Program-made: the position numbers and the translations under genes
Part shown: positions 44,817-55,118 of the stretch, piece after piece
Numbering within the stretch: position 1 is the stretch's first letter
Layout: every line of letters starts with the position of its first letter
NCBI GenBank assembly: GCA_963708455.1
Contig: CAVPSQ010000009.1
Span: 18,177 to 82,176 of the forward strand
Source of the DNA: CAIMUS01 sp963708455
GTDB lineage: Bacteria; Pseudomonadota; Gammaproteobacteria; Competibacterales; Competibacteraceae
Direction of reading: 5' to 3'
Length of the DNA: 64,000 bases
Notes under the pieces: model-generated
The model's database searches: none
What the model was told of the DNA's origin: nothing
Seen by the model: only the letters and a program-made list of their open reading frames with translations

Positions 44817-46198
44817 CAGGGCAATCGCATCCTTACATTTGTGTATTCAATACCTTATGGAGGTAGTCAATTTCGAGAGCGGCTTTAAAGCGCTTGGCTT
44901 TGAGACCCACCTTGGCGGTTTTTTCCTGCCGGAGCAAGCTCAGGGCGATATGTCGTAACACCGCGAAGTTCTCCGCCGCTTCCCCTTGGCGGACTCGGCA
45001 GGCATCTTCGTTGAAAGTAACATCCAAGGACCAGTGCAGGGGATTCTCAATACCCCAATGACCCCGCACGGCATGACCAAAGCGGACGGCGTCATTGGCT
45101 AAACTGGCAAGGTAGTAGCGTCGTTCCACACTGACGGTATCCCCGATATGCCGTTCCGACTCGACCATCCCGATCAGGTTCAAGCCCTTCCACTTGGCGC
45201 GGTCGGCTAACCACTCGACCTGATCAACCGTCCAATAGCGGCGGACCTCCACTCGACCGTGATCGCCGTCCACCGTTTGATGATAGCGGTGGGGGATACC
45301 GTTAAACTGGCGCGCCTGGGCGGCGTCAAAGAAGGTGCGCACATCCTCATACAGGCCGCCTTGGTTGCCTTTCAGCGCCAGCACGTAGTCGCCCTCCGGC
45401 GCGATAATTTGGGCGGCAATCGCGCGCTGACACCCCATCGCGTCAATCGTCACGATACAGCCCTTCACGTCCAACAGCTTCAACAGCTCGGGAATGGCGG
45501 TAATTTCATTCGACTTCTCGTCGGTCTTGACCTGTCCCAGGACCAGCCGATTCGCATTCGCCCAAGCGCTGACCATATGGATGGCGGCCTTGCCCGAGCC
45601 CCGATCATAGGACCGGCGCAAGGTCTTGCCGTCGATCGCAATCACCTGCCCTTGGGTCACCGTGAACACCGCCTGAATCCAACTGGCAAAGCACCGTTGA
45701 AAGGCCACCGCCGACACGCGCGCGAACACGCGGCCAAAGGTGTCATGCGACGGAATGCCATTAGGCAGTTCCAAAAAACCCTTGAGCCACTGATATCGCG
45801 CCTTGCCGAACTCCTCGATCTCGACCCAACTGTCGGCCCCACAGATCACAGCACAGATCGCTATCGTGATGATATCCAATAACTTATGCTCTACCAGTCC
45901 AGCCTCACGGGGATCGGGCACGCTACCGAAATGGTCGCTCAGGCGGGTTAGTGGTGAGCACTGCTCTACCGGTTGCAACGGCATAACCTTCTCCAGCGCT
46001 TCAAGCTGCTGCTCGAAGAGGGTTTGCCTCACGGCCACCGCTACTGGCGTAAGCATAGGTAATACCACGGTTCGGCGGTAGACTGAGGGCAAACCAGCAT
46101 AGTCATTATCCTCTTTGAAACTTGAAATGGTCACTTCCTTAGTTTACGTTACTTCCCTAAGCATTTGTTGGTAAATAGATTAGTATGCGATTGCCCTG
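44817..46198 (-). mobile_element. ISAs1-family insertion sequence, copy 2
   Basis: The ends are CAGGGCAATCGCAT at 44817 and its inverse at 46198. A 10-bp target duplication GCCGAGGTTG lies at 44807-44816 and 46199-46208. Length 1382 bp. The ends share CAGGGCAATCGC with copy 1. Confidence 0.92.
44833..46134 (-). CDS. ISAs1-family transposase, copy 2
   Basis: 433 residues, intact. LTRLSDHFGSVPDPREAGLV opens the family domain. The core has VIAIDGKTLRRSYDRGSGKA, IVTIDAMGCQRAIAAQIIAP and HWGIENPLHWSLDVTFNEDA. It shares family motifs with the 39.9-kb copy but is longer at the N-terminus and clearly divergent, so it is a separate IS. Confidence 0.9.
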   Translation of the reverse strand: MTISSFKEDNDYAGLPSVYRRTVVLPMLTPVAVAVRQTLFEQQLEALEKVMPLQPVEQCSPLTRLSDHFGSVPDPREAGLVEHKLLDIITIAICAVICGADSWVEIEEFGKARYQWLKGFLELPNGIPSHDTFGRVFARVSAVAFQRCFASWIQAVFTVTQGQVIAIDGKTLRRSYDRGSGKAAIHMVSAWANANRLVLGQVKTDEKSNEITAIPELLKLLDVKGCIVTIDAMGCQRAIAAQIIAPEGDYVLALKGNQGGLYEDVRTFFDAAQARQFNGIPHRYHQTVDGDHGRVEVRRYWTVDQVEWLADRAKWKGLNLIGMVESERHIGDTVSVERRYYLASLANDAVRFGHAVRGHWGIENPLHWSLDVTFNEDACRVRQGEAAENFAVLRHIALSLLRQEKTAKVGLKAKRFKAALEIDYLHKVLNTQM

Positions 46199-46208
46199 GC
46201 CGAGGTTG

Positions 46209-48121
46209 CAGCCATAGCAGAACGCCGTCACCAGATACCGCTCGGCGGGATTATCCAGTTTGGCTTCAAAGCCTGACAGAGGGCCAAAGTGACGGGTCCA
46301 TCGCAGCCAATATTCGGTATCGATCAAGGCATCGATGATATTGATCGGTTCGATCTGCTCGTCGAGCAGGCGCTCCAACCGTTTAGCATCCTCATTGTCA
46401 TCAGATTTGGCACGCAGCCGCTTGAGGATCGGTACCCCCTTCTCGATACACAAATCTTCATTCGTGGGGAAACTCGCATCGGCGTGGTTGGCAGCCGTTT
46501 CCAGTTCTGTCTGCAGTCGGGCAACAAACGTCATGCCATCGGTCGGTACCCCGGCTTGCTCGCCGTAGGCCGTAATTTCACGGGCATAGTCTTCCCACGA
46601 GATCAACTGCTGGCGATAGTCGCCGAACTCCTCGCTGTCGGGTACATAGAGATCCCCGGACTTGAGATCGAGCATGACTTGAGTCATCACGCACAACTCG
46701 AAATAGCGGCGGTCGACCGTGGTGACCGGCTTTTCCCGAGAGCGCTGACCGGTGACCAGCGACCACCATTTATCGGCGATAAACGATAGATCGAGCAACG
46801 GCATAAAGCGCTCCGAGCCGTCGGGTAGCCGTTCGGGCGCGGTTACCGTGAGTTCAGATCGACGTTGGTGGCGGTGCGTCAGCATGAAGGCAATCGCCTC
46901 AACCACCGCGGTGTCTTGCGAGGTTGAGCGTAAGTTCAGGTTTGCCAAGGCCTGCATCAGCACCGCTCGACGAGCGTGATAGAAGCGCGCCAGAAACAGG
47001 AAGTGGTTGTTGCCGGCGAGCGCGGCGTGGGCCTCGCAGCGCATCACGATATCGTCGCCAGCCGATCCCAGCAGCGTGGCAATCGCAGCCAGCCGTTCTT
47101 CGGCACTGCCTTCGCTTTGATAGGCTAGCACCGTCTCGCGGAGCAGGCCAATCAGCGCATCCACCTGATCCGCCGGTTCGACCTGGTATTGCTGTAGGGC
47201 TTCAACAGCGTGGTTGTGCATCTTCTGCACCTGGCGGATGAACAGAGTTGCCACATCATCCAGGGCACGGGCTGCTTGGCGCTGGAGCAACGCGGCCATC
47301 AACGTCAACTGCTTCGGTTCGACCAACTCATTCATAACCGCCGCGTTGAGCGCTCGCGACTCGGCGGCGAACTGGCTGACTTTCACGTCGGGGATGCCGT
47401 CGAAGACGCGGGTGCCTTCGCTTTGCATCCGTAGCCAATGCAAATGATCGAGAAACACTCTGAAGTGGGGCAAGGTCGGTTTCTGCGGTTCGGCCTTGAC
47501 CCGATCCCAGGGGGTGCGCGACTCACCAACCGGACGCTGTAGCAGCTGTTGCAACCGGGCCTTGGTGGCGTCGGTTAACGACGCGGCGATCCGCCGATGC
47601 AATCCCCGGTTAACGGTCGAACGAGCCGTGCGGGCGATCCGCACCAGCGTGCTGAAGGCCGGTAGCTCGTAGCGGTGACGAACCAGTTCCTCGATGGCAA
47701 TGTTAATGATATCGGCCAGATCGTCGCGCGTTCGCGCGGCAGCGACGCTGGCTTCGACGACAAGCCGGCGGGCATCGTCATCGAACGCGCTGACGCTCAA
47801 AAAAATACGCACCTGGTTCATCTGGCGCATCCGATAGGTACTGTTGTCGTAAACCCGGATTTCTGCGCCGACTTCCGGGCACTCGGCGGCCGCGGCAATC
47901 TGCTTGATCACCGCCAGTGGCACGTCGGCGAAGCGGGGAAAGTAACCCAGCCGTTGAAAGGTCTTTAGCAGCACCAATAACGCGACGCGTGGACCCGGGC
48001 GCCGGGTCTGTTTCAGAGCAAAGGCCATTTCCGCCAGCGTCGGCGTGAACAGTGCATCCAGCTCAGCCTCGTTAGGATGCGATTTAAGCCGGGGATAGGC
48101 GGTGTCGCTGATATGAAGCAT
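46209..48121 (-). pseudogene. tnpA: Tn3 transposase, N-terminal segment
   Basis: About 637 residues starting MLHISDTAYPRLKSHPNEAE, with DUF4158-type N-terminal part (RRPGPRVALLVLLKTFQRLG) and the beginning of the DDE domain (ALIDTEYWLRWTRHFGPLSG). It stops being TnpA at TAFCYGCNLG, where the ISAs1 element was inserted. Removing the IS and one duplication joins it to the middle segment in frame. Confidence 0.9.
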
Positions 48122-48148
48122 AGCCTCTCTTGAGGACGGCTTGGTTGA

Positions 48149-48772
48149 TCACTTCGCGCGCTCGGTGCGGCGTAGAATTTTCAGAACGCCGGCTGGCGAA
48201 TAGCCTTCCCGACGGGCGATTTCTCGCAAACTCAGGCCTTGCTTTCGCAACACGACCATCCGCCCACCCGCCGTCCGGTCGCGCACCGGGGAGCCCATCG
48301 TCTGGCCTTGTGCACGGGCCTTCACCAAGCCGGCTCTTACCCGTTCACCGATGAGTTCCCGCTCGAACTCGGCGAACGAGCCAATGATGTGGAAAAACAG
48401 CCGGCCCATCGGGGTGGTGGTATCAATGCTCTGGGTGTAGCTGATGAAATCGATACCCAGACTGTTGAACTGCTGCAGCGTGGTGATCAACACCCCGAGC
48501 GAGCGCGCAAAGCGGTCGTATTTCCAGACCAGTACGCAATCGATGACTCGCTGGCTGGCATCGGCCATGAGCTCCTGGAAGGCGGTGTCCTTTCTACCCT
48601 TGCGCTTGGTGAAATTCCCGCTGATCACATCGACATATTCCTTGTGCACCATAAACCCGCGCCGGGCAGCATATTCGCGCAATGCCAGCAGCTGCGTGTC
48701 CGGGTCTTGATCGTTGGTCGAGACCCGGGCGTAGATGGCAACTTTTAGCGGCTTGCTCATGGTAGAAACCAT
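48149..48772 (-). CDS. tnpR: Serine recombinase/resolvase of the Tn3-family transposon
   Basis: 207 residues, possibly from the ATG at 48760. KVAIYARVSTNDQDPDTQLL holds the catalytic serine; VWKYDRFARSLGVLITTLQQ and GRLFFHIIGSFAEFERELIG follow; the C-terminus has a HTH (LSLREIARREGYSPAGVLKI). It precedes tnpA in the same direction. The upstream 48773-48920 DNA is AT-rich with inverted blocks and should hold the res site. Confidence 0.88.
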   Translation of the reverse strand: MVSTMSKPLKVAIYARVSTNDQDPDTQLLALREYAARRGFMVHKEYVDVISGNFTKRKGRKDTAFQELMADASQRVIDCVLVWKYDRFARSLGVLITTLQQFNSLGIDFISYTQSIDTTTPMGRLFFHIIGSFAEFERELIGERVRAGLVKARAQGQTMGSPVRDRTAGGRMVVLRKQGLSLREIARREGYSPAGVLKILRRTERAK

Positions 48773-48962
48773 TGTCTGGACGGCGTCAGAATCGTTTACT
48801 AAAGTATAGTTTAGTTAACACCGAAAATGTAAGTATGTAGTGCTTTATTTTCAATCACTTAGATGGGTAGCTTTCAGAGGGGTTTAGTAAACGCCAATCC
48901 GACAGTCGTTTAGTTGGCTCGTGAGATGTATGAGGATTTTGCTCAAATCGTTGCCATTGTCC

Positions 48963-50293
48963 ATCCAGGGCACCCCTCGCCATGAACGGCATAACCGTGA
49001 GCCGTTCCCCTTTGCCCCCGCGACCCTCGATGCGGTGGTCCTCACCCATGCGCATCTGGATCACTCGGGCCGTCTGCCACTGCTGCTCGACCAGGGCTTC
49101 GAAGGTCCAATTTATACCCACCCGGCCACCGCCGACTTGTGCCGTATTCTCTGGGAAGATGCCGGCAACTTGAACGGGCAGGAAGCGATATGGGAAAACC
49201 GCAAGCGCGAACGCAAGGGCTTGCCACCGGTGACGCCGCTGTACACTCGAGAAACCGCACGCCTGATGCAGGCCCAGTTCCGTCCCCTGGAGTACAGCCG
49301 CCCGGAAGCGATTTTCCCCGGTGTCACCCTGACCTTACGCGATGCTGGGCATATCCTGGGCTCGGCCATCGTCGAACTGGCCCTGCGGAAGGAAGAGGGG
49401 ACCCGGTTTCGTCTGGTCTTCAGCGGCGACCTGGGGCACCGAGGCGCACCGATCCTGCGCGATCCAGAACCGGTGAGGCAGGCCGATCTGGTCGTCCTGG
49501 AAAGCACCTATGGCGACCGTTGTCACCGGCCCTGGGACAGCACCTGGCAGGAACTGGGAGAGATTCTGACGCAGGCGCGCTATTCTCAGGGCAATATTCT
49601 GATCCCGGCCTTCAGTATCGGCCGTACTCAAGAACTGCTGTACGTGTTCAAATGCCATTTCCAGGCGTGGGGCTTGGAACACTGGCTGATTTTTCTGGAC
49701 AGCCCGATGGCCATCGCGGCCACCACCGTCTATCGGCGGCATCTTCGGCTGTATGATGCGCCGGCCCGGCGCGCTGGGCGCAGGAAGGCGATCTGTTCGA
49801 TTTGCCTAATCTGCGGGTTTGTCGTGACACGGACGACTCCAGGCGGATCAACCAGTTCCGTTCCGGCGCGATCATTATTGCCGGGAGCGGCATGTGCACG
49901 GGCGGGCGGATCAAGCAGCATTTAAAACATCACATCTGGCGGGAACACACGCACGTGATCATCACGGGCTTTCAGGCCCAGGGCACGCTGGGACGGGCGC
50001 TCGTGGACGGCGCCCGTTATATCCGCCTGTGGGGCGAAGTGATCCAGGTCAAAGCTCAGATTCATACCCTCGGGGGTCTGTCCGCCCATGCCGATCAAGA
50101 TGGCCTGGTCGACTGGTATGGTCAGATCGCCGGCCACCCACCGGTCGCACTGATCCACGGCGAACCCGCCGCCATGGCGGCACTGGCGGAACGCTTGCAG
50201 CGGGATTACCGGACTCAAGTTATCCAGCCGACCTTCGGCGAGTGCCTTGATCTCACCCACCCGATAAGCCCGCGGCCTAACCATGAGGACTGA
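48963..50293 (+). pseudogene. MBL-fold RNA-processing hydrolase (beta-CASP type), 5' truncated and frameshifted
   Basis: The metal motif LDAVVLTHAHLDHSGRLPLL, then FRLVFSGDLGHRGAPILRDP, LVVLESTYGDRCHRPWDSTW and ILIPAFSIGRTQELLYVFKC identify the family. After a shift near 49790 the C-terminal SGMCTGGRIKQHLKHHIW, LGGLSAHADQDGLVDWYGQI and VALIHGEPAAMAALAERLQR follow. About 45 N-terminal residues are missing: homologous reading begins exactly at the Tn3 end (IQGTPRHERHNREPFPF). The usual first strands must have been lost or left at the other transposon junction. Confidence 0.85.
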
Positions 50294-50495
50294 AGCCTAC
50301 TGGGGTATTGTGGCTTGGCCTGTAGAGTTTCCTCCAGCATCCGCAGGCTGCCTTGGACTCGGTAAAACTGACTGCTGGGCAAGGGACTAAAAATGCAGAG
50401 AATACAAGTGTTAGACCGAGGGCCAATCGGAAATAAGGTTGCGGGAGTTCCGCGGAGGGGCGGCAATCCGTAGGTCAAGAGCCGGCACCCGGCTC

Positions 50496-51347
50496 ATGCT
50501 AACCGGACAGACCGAAAACCGGTTCTATGCGCGGGTAGGTGATGACGACTGGAAACCGCTACAATACGCACTCCTGTTCTTACTGTCATGGCGCCTGACT
50601 CTCGTGCTATCACAGCGCTGGCCTCGCTTCTTCCGTGGACCTCTCCTGGTCCTGCTGCTGGCAAGGGTTGTTCCCGCCGGAGCGGTGGATTTTACGACCT
50701 TGCGGGCGCAGATGGTGGAGGAAATCGTCGCCACGGTCAGATTGACCCAGCATGAGTTGGGCAAGCCGGCCCTGGATGCGCGGGTCCTGCAGGCGCTGAG
50801 CACCGTGCCGCGGCATGAATTCGTGCCCGACTCGGAACGGCCTCACGCCTATGACGATCGGCCCCTCCCTATCGGCGCGGGCCAGACCATTTCCCAACCC
50901 TATATTGTGGCGATCATGACGGACCTGCTGGACCTTAAACCGGACCAGGTTGTGTTCGAACTGGGGACCGGGTTCGGTTATCAAGCCGCCATCCTGGCCG
51001 GACTGGTCAAGCAGGTCTATACCATGGAAATCATCCCGACCCTGGGAGATCGGGCCCGGCAGACATTGCAACGCTTGGGCTACCACAATGTCAGCGTCCG
51101 GGTCGGGGATGGCTATTACGGTTGGGAGGAGCACGCCCCCTTCGATGCCATTCTCGTCACCGCCGCGACGGATCACTTGCCGCCACCGCTGATCCGGCAG
51201 CTCAAGCCGGGTGGCCGGATGATCCTGCCGGTGGGCAGCAGCTTCCTGACCCAACAGTTGCTACTGGTCACGAAAGCGGATGACGGCGCCCTTCGCACCC
51301 GCACGATCTTGCCGGTGCGCTTCGTCCCGTTGACAGGTGGGCGTTGA
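50496..51347 (+). CDS. Protein-L-isoaspartate O-methyltransferase-like protein, exported or membrane-linked
   Basis: The methyltransferase core is VPRHEFVPDSERPHAYDDRP, LPIGAGQTISQPYIVAIMTD, VVFELGTGFGYQAAILAGLV (SAM-binding motif I) and DAILVTAATDHLPPPLIRQL. Upstream is a hydrophobic segment (GPLLVLLLARVVPAGAV) that could be a signal peptide or anchor. The frame is open to a TTG at 50439; the ATG at 50496 is chosen. Pcm repairs isoaspartate in damaged proteins; a periplasmic form would protect exported proteins. The gene overlaps the next one by 4 bases. Confidence 0.78.
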   Translation: MLTGQTENRFYARVGDDDWKPLQYALLFLLSWRLTLVLSQRWPRFFRGPLLVLLLARVVPAGAVDFTTLRAQMVEEIVATVRLTQHELGKPALDARVLQALSTVPRHEFVPDSERPHAYDDRPLPIGAGQTISQPYIVAIMTDLLDLKPDQVVFELGTGFGYQAAILAGLVKQVYTMEIIPTLGDRARQTLQRLGYHNVSVRVGDGYYGWEEHAPFDAILVTAATDHLPPPLIRQLKPGGRMILPVGSSFLTQQLLLVTKADDGALRTRTILPVRFVPLTGGR

Positions 51348-53920
51348 ACCTTCCGGCGACCGGAACACCCCCGCTAAGGGCCATCGCCCTGCTGTCGGCC
51401 ACCGCACTGGCCTATGAGGTCCTGCTGACCCGTCTCTTCGCCATTATTCAATGGCACCATTTTGCTTCCATGATCATCAGTTTGGCGCTACTGGGTTATG
51501 GCGCTTCGGGGAGTTTGCTTACACGGCTGGGGACCGTCATGCGGCGGCGCTTCGCCGATTGCTTCGTCGGTAGCATTTTTCTATTTACCCTATCCGCCTT
51601 GACGGCCTTTCTGCTGGCCCAGCGGGTGCCCTTCAACGCTCTGGAAATCGGCTGGGACCCGCGTCAGTTGGGAATGCTGCTGCTCCTGTACCTGCTGCTG
51701 GCGGTCCCCTTCTTCTGGGTCGCCAGTGCCCTGGGCCTGACGTACCTCCACTACGGCGCGCAGATTCACCGCCTGTATGCGTTCGACCTGATGGGCGCCG
51801 GCGCCGGGGCTCTGGGTGTGATCTTGCTACTGTACATCGTCCCGCCGGTGGCCGCGCTCCTGATCCTGTACGCTTTGGGTCTGGTCGCCGCCGGGGTGGC
51901 GCTACTAGAAACTCGCGGGCCGCGGTGGGGATGGTTGGTTGGGCTGGGACTGGTCGTGCTGGGCTTCAGCCTGCCGGCGCCCTGGACAGCCTTGCAGATG
52001 TCCGCTTATAAAGGCCTGAGCCAGTCCTTGCAGGTGGTCGGCGCCCAGGTGATCGCGGAGCGTTCCAGTCCGCTGGGGCTGCTCAGCGTGGTCCGCAACA
52101 CGGTGGTGCCGTTTCGCTATGCTCCCGGCCTGAGTCTGACCACCACTACTCAGCCCCCACCCCAATTGGGGCTGTTCAGCGACGGCGAAGAACTCGGCGC
52201 CATCACCCCGTTTACCGGCCGGCTCGATGATCTAGCCTATCTGGATAACCTCACCTCGGCCCTACCCTATCATCTGTTGCCCCAGCCGCACGTCCTGGTG
52301 CTGGGAGCGGGCGGTGGGGCCGACGTGCTGCAAGCCCTGTATCATCGGGCGCGTCGGGTGGAGGCGGTGGAACTGAATCCCCAAGTAGTGGAACTGGTGC
52401 GCGACGACTTCGGCGCCTTCACGGACGGTCTGTACGATCGAGCGGACGTTCAGGTGCATATCGCCGAGGCCCGCGGGTTCGTCGCCAGTCACCGCCAATC
52501 GTATGACCTGATCCAGATGACGCTGTTGGATACTTTTAACACCACCGCGGCCGGATTGCATGCGCTAAACACCAGTGCGCTTTACACTGTGGAAGCGTTC
52601 CAGCACTATCTTCAGCACTTGAATCCCAGTGGCCTGCTGGCCATCACCAGTTGGTTGCGGCAACCGCCGCGTGACAGCCTGAAGCTCTTCGCGACGGCCG
52701 TTGTGGCCCTGGAACGGCTGGGCGTACCGGACCCGGGCGCCCAACTGGTGCTGATCCAGGGCTGGAAAACCACCACCCTGATGGTGAAGAACGGCGCCTT
52801 CAGCCCCGAAGACAAGGCAAGCATTCGACAGTTCTGCCAGCGTCGGGCCTTCGACCCTGCCTGGTATGCCGGGATGCAGGCCGACGAAGCCAACCATTTC
52901 AATGACCTGGAACCGCCGGATCTGTACACCAGCGCCATCGCGCTCCTGGGTCCGGAACGGGAAACCTTCCTGGAACGCTATCCGTTCAACCTAAGGCCCG
53001 CTACGGATGATCGGCCGTATTTTTTCCACTTCTTCAAATGGCGGGAACTGCCGGCACTGTGGGCGAAGCGAGCGCACGGCGGCCTGGGACAACTCGAATG
53101 GGGTTACCTGGTGCTGATCGCGACGCTGGTGCAGGCGCTGCTGGCCAGCGTGGTCTTGATCCTACTGCCTCTGTGTCTGGGCCGGCGGTCGGAGCGGGTG
53201 CCGGCGCGCGGCCTGCGGGGGCGGGTGCTCATTTATTTCATCGCCATCGGCCTGGGATTTCTGTTTCTGGAAATCGCTTTTATCCAGCAATGCATGGTCT
53301 TCCTCAGCCATCCGCTGTATGCCGTGGCCGTGGGGCTGTGCACCTTTCTGGTGGGCGCCGGTCTGGGGAGCGCGGTTTCCCGCCGCTTCGCGGATCCACG
53401 CCGGGCCGTGCGGTGGGCCGTGGCCGGCATTACCGGATGGGCGCTCGTGTCTCTGCTGGCGTTGCCCGCCTTTTTCCAGTGGGCCTTGCCCTGGCCCGAG
53501 CCGATCAAGTGGCTCTGTGCTATCGGGTCGATCGTCCCCCTGGCATTCGGGATGGGCATGCCGTTTCCCTTGGGGCTGTCGCTGCTAGCGCGGACTGCAC
53601 CGGGGCTGGTGCCCTGGGCCTGGGCCATTAACGGCTGCGCCTCGGTGGTCAGCGCGGTGCTGGCAACGGTATTGGCCATGCAGATCGGTTTCAGTGGGGT
53701 GGTGCTGGCCGCCGTCATGCTGTATCTGGTGGCGGCGGCGGTAACGCCACCGCTACGGATCGGCGGTGTGACTGTTGGCGGACCGAGCGGATCGCTACAA
53801 CCGCCGAAAGCAGCCGATTCTAGTCTCCCAGCCAAAGCGCAGAAAAGCTGGCAATATGTAGCTCTCGGAGGTTGTACAGGTCGCTCCTGCAGGCGGGTAT
53901 CAAGCCCCACGCGCGGGTGA
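51344..53920 (+). CDS. Spermidine synthase-like membrane protein (fused transporter-like and methyltransferase-fold domains)
   Basis: 858 residues, intact. About six membrane segments at residues 10-200, then a Rossmann spermidine-synthase-like domain (HVLVLGAGGGADVLQALYHR near residue 310, VEAVELNPQVVELVRDDFGA, and DLIQMTLLDTFNTTAAGLHA), then about seven more membrane segments (residues 585-810). The Asp-Thr gatekeeper pair of true polyamine synthases is not obvious. TTG start overlaps the Pcm-like gene. Such proteins are widespread with no settled function. Confidence 0.8.
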   Translation: MNLPATGTPPLRAIALLSATALAYEVLLTRLFAIIQWHHFASMIISLALLGYGASGSLLTRLGTVMRRRFADCFVGSIFLFTLSALTAFLLAQRVPFNALEIGWDPRQLGMLLLLYLLLAVPFFWVASALGLTYLHYGAQIHRLYAFDLMGAGAGALGVILLLYIVPPVAALLILYALGLVAAGVALLETRGPRWGWLVGLGLVVLGFSLPAPWTALQMSAYKGLSQSLQVVGAQVIAERSSPLGLLSVVRNTVVPFRYAPGLSLTTTTQPPPQLGLFSDGEELGAITPFTGRLDDLAYLDNLTSALPYHLLPQPHVLVLGAGGGADVLQALYHRARRVEAVELNPQVVELVRDDFGAFTDGLYDRADVQVHIAEARGFVASHRQSYDLIQMTLLDTFNTTAAGLHALNTSALYTVEAFQHYLQHLNPSGLLAITSWLRQPPRDSLKLFATAVVALERLGVPDPGAQLVLIQGWKTTTLMVKNGAFSPEDKASIRQFCQRRAFDPAWYAGMQADEANHFNDLEPPDLYTSAIALLGPERETFLERYPFNLRPATDDRPYFFHFFKWRELPALWAKRAHGGLGQLEWGYLVLIATLVQALLASVVLILLPLCLGRRSERVPARGLRGRVLIYFIAIGLGFLFLEIAFIQQCMVFLSHPLYAVAVGLCTFLVGAGLGSAVSRRFADPRRAVRWAVAGITGWALVSLLALPAFFQWALPWPEPIKWLCAIGSIVPLAFGMGMPFPLGLSLLARTAPGLVPWAWAINGCASVVSAVLATVLAMQIGFSGVVLAAVMLYLVAAAVTPPLRIGGVTVGGPSGSLQPPKAADSSLPAKAQKSWQYVALGGCTGRSCRRVSSPTRG

Positions 53921-53989
53921 GCGTGCTACCGTCCCGTCGCCTCCCGCGGCGGCGGGGCGGTGACGGGGCGGCTGGCGTCGAGGCTGGCG

Positions 53990-54406
53990 TTAATACCCGA
54001 CGGGGTGTCCTAACTGACGCATGCAACTCCATAAGGCGGTTTGATACTGCTGATCGCCTTGATAGGCTCCATACGCGCCACCGGCTAAGGCGCCCAGGGC
54101 GCCGCCCAGCGCGGCCCCTTTGCCCATCGGGACCTTCTTGGACATCGAGCCCGTGATCGCGCCACCGGCGGCACCGACCGCCCCGCCGGCCAGGGCGCCT
54201 TGGGCCGCTTGCGTGCCGGTTTGTGCCGTCTGACTGGCTTGCCCCTTACAATACTCCAAATCCTGCTCATACGAGGCCGCGCGGGGATCGACCTGGGGAG
54301 TCGCCAGCGGTTGGTAGCCGCGCGTTTGGGCACAGGCCCCAAGCGTAAGACCACCGGCCACACTCAGGGCCAGCCAGAAAGAAATCAATCTAAAGCGGGT
54401 TTTCAT
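53990..54406 (-). CDS. Glycine-zipper lipoprotein
   Basis: 138 residues with a signal peptide and lipobox LTLGAC (cysteine near residue 25). The central part has alternating Gly zippers (GALAGGAVGAAGGAITGSMS, GAALGGALGALAGGAYGAYQ) as in outer-membrane glycine-zipper proteins. It ends WSCMRQLGHPVGY. It is the last gene of the cluster of secreted proteins on this strand. Confidence 0.8.
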   Translation of the reverse strand: MKTRFRLISFWLALSVAGGLTLGACAQTRGYQPLATPQVDPRAASYEQDLEYCKGQASQTAQTGTQAAQGALAGGAVGAAGGAITGSMSKKVPMGKGAALGGALGALAGGAYGAYQGDQQYQTALWSCMRQLGHPVGY

Positions 54407-54443
54407 CTTCACTGCCTCTCCACGTAAAGGTAAGAACGGTTTT

Positions 54444-54991
54444 TTACCACCCGTAGGGACTACCGGTGGCTCGTCCGCCCGACAGCGCACCGCCGTCTGT
54501 ATTGATGCCTGGATCGAGTTTCGACGACGCGGCCGGCGCGGCACTTAACCCGCCGCCGAGCCCGCCTTCGCGCCGCCGCCCTCCGGCGTGATCGCCCTCC
54601 CAGGGCTTCCTTACATCGGTCAGAACCACAGGTTGACCCAACGGCGTCCGGGTCAGGGCGCCGGACGGCGCCGTCGCTGGAGCATCCGCTGCTTGAAGGC
54701 CTCGCGCGTACTGAACGCCGGGTCTTCTGAGCCGTCGTCGGCTGAGGGTGTGCCAGAACGACGTTGAACCGTGATATCGGTACTGCTCCCGTCTCGGGTA
54801 ATGAGGGTCTGGCCATCTTGATCCCGGATCACCTGCGAATGGCTCGGGCCCCGACCCCCACTCTGCTCGATGGTGGTGGTGGAGCCATCGGATTGAAAGG
54901 TCTCCGCACCCACGCTGACGGCTACCGCCACCAAGACTACACGGGTGACTCGCCAACCCGTCTTTGTTATTGCCACGTTTGAAATCTTCAT
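54444..54991 (-). CDS. Secreted hypothetical protein, frameshifted
   Basis: The ATG at 54991 gives a hydrophobic leader (VTRVVLVAVAVSVGAETFQS), then repeats of short beta-prone turns (GSTTTIEQSGGRGPSHSQVI, RDQDGQTLITRDGSSTDITV) and a basic helical segment. As read it ends at 54653; a one-base shift near 54665 continues to 54444 (LGQPVVLTDVRKPWEGDHAG, GINTDGGALSGGRATGSPYG). Membership in the curlin-like cluster is by position and strand. Confidence 0.5.
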
Positions 54992-55118
54992 GTCACCGCA
55001 CCTGTTGTTGGAACGACGGTCGAGTCGACACACCGGATGCCGCGTCGACCCGAGGCGGGCCGTATCGGGCGCTCCGGGTCACCGCGGCGGGCGGGCGGAA
55101 GCCACCGCGCTGTCGGGT

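Larger units (their letters stand above)
42063..48962. mobile_element. Tn3-family transposon with two nested IS
   Basis: The ends are inverted repeats of about 38 bases: GGACAATGGCAACGATTCGA inward from 42063 and the matching GGACAATGGCAACGATTTGA inward from 48962. It carries a split transposase gene and a resolvase gene, both minus strand. No target duplication flanks it; the left end cuts trbI and the right end cuts an MBL-fold gene. The 6.9 kb include 3.0 kb of nested IS. Confidence 0.85.

Noticed and set aside
48855..49121. Minus-strand open frame near the Tn3 right end
   Set aside because: It crosses the transposon boundary and lies antisense to the MBL hydrolase; no supporting motif.
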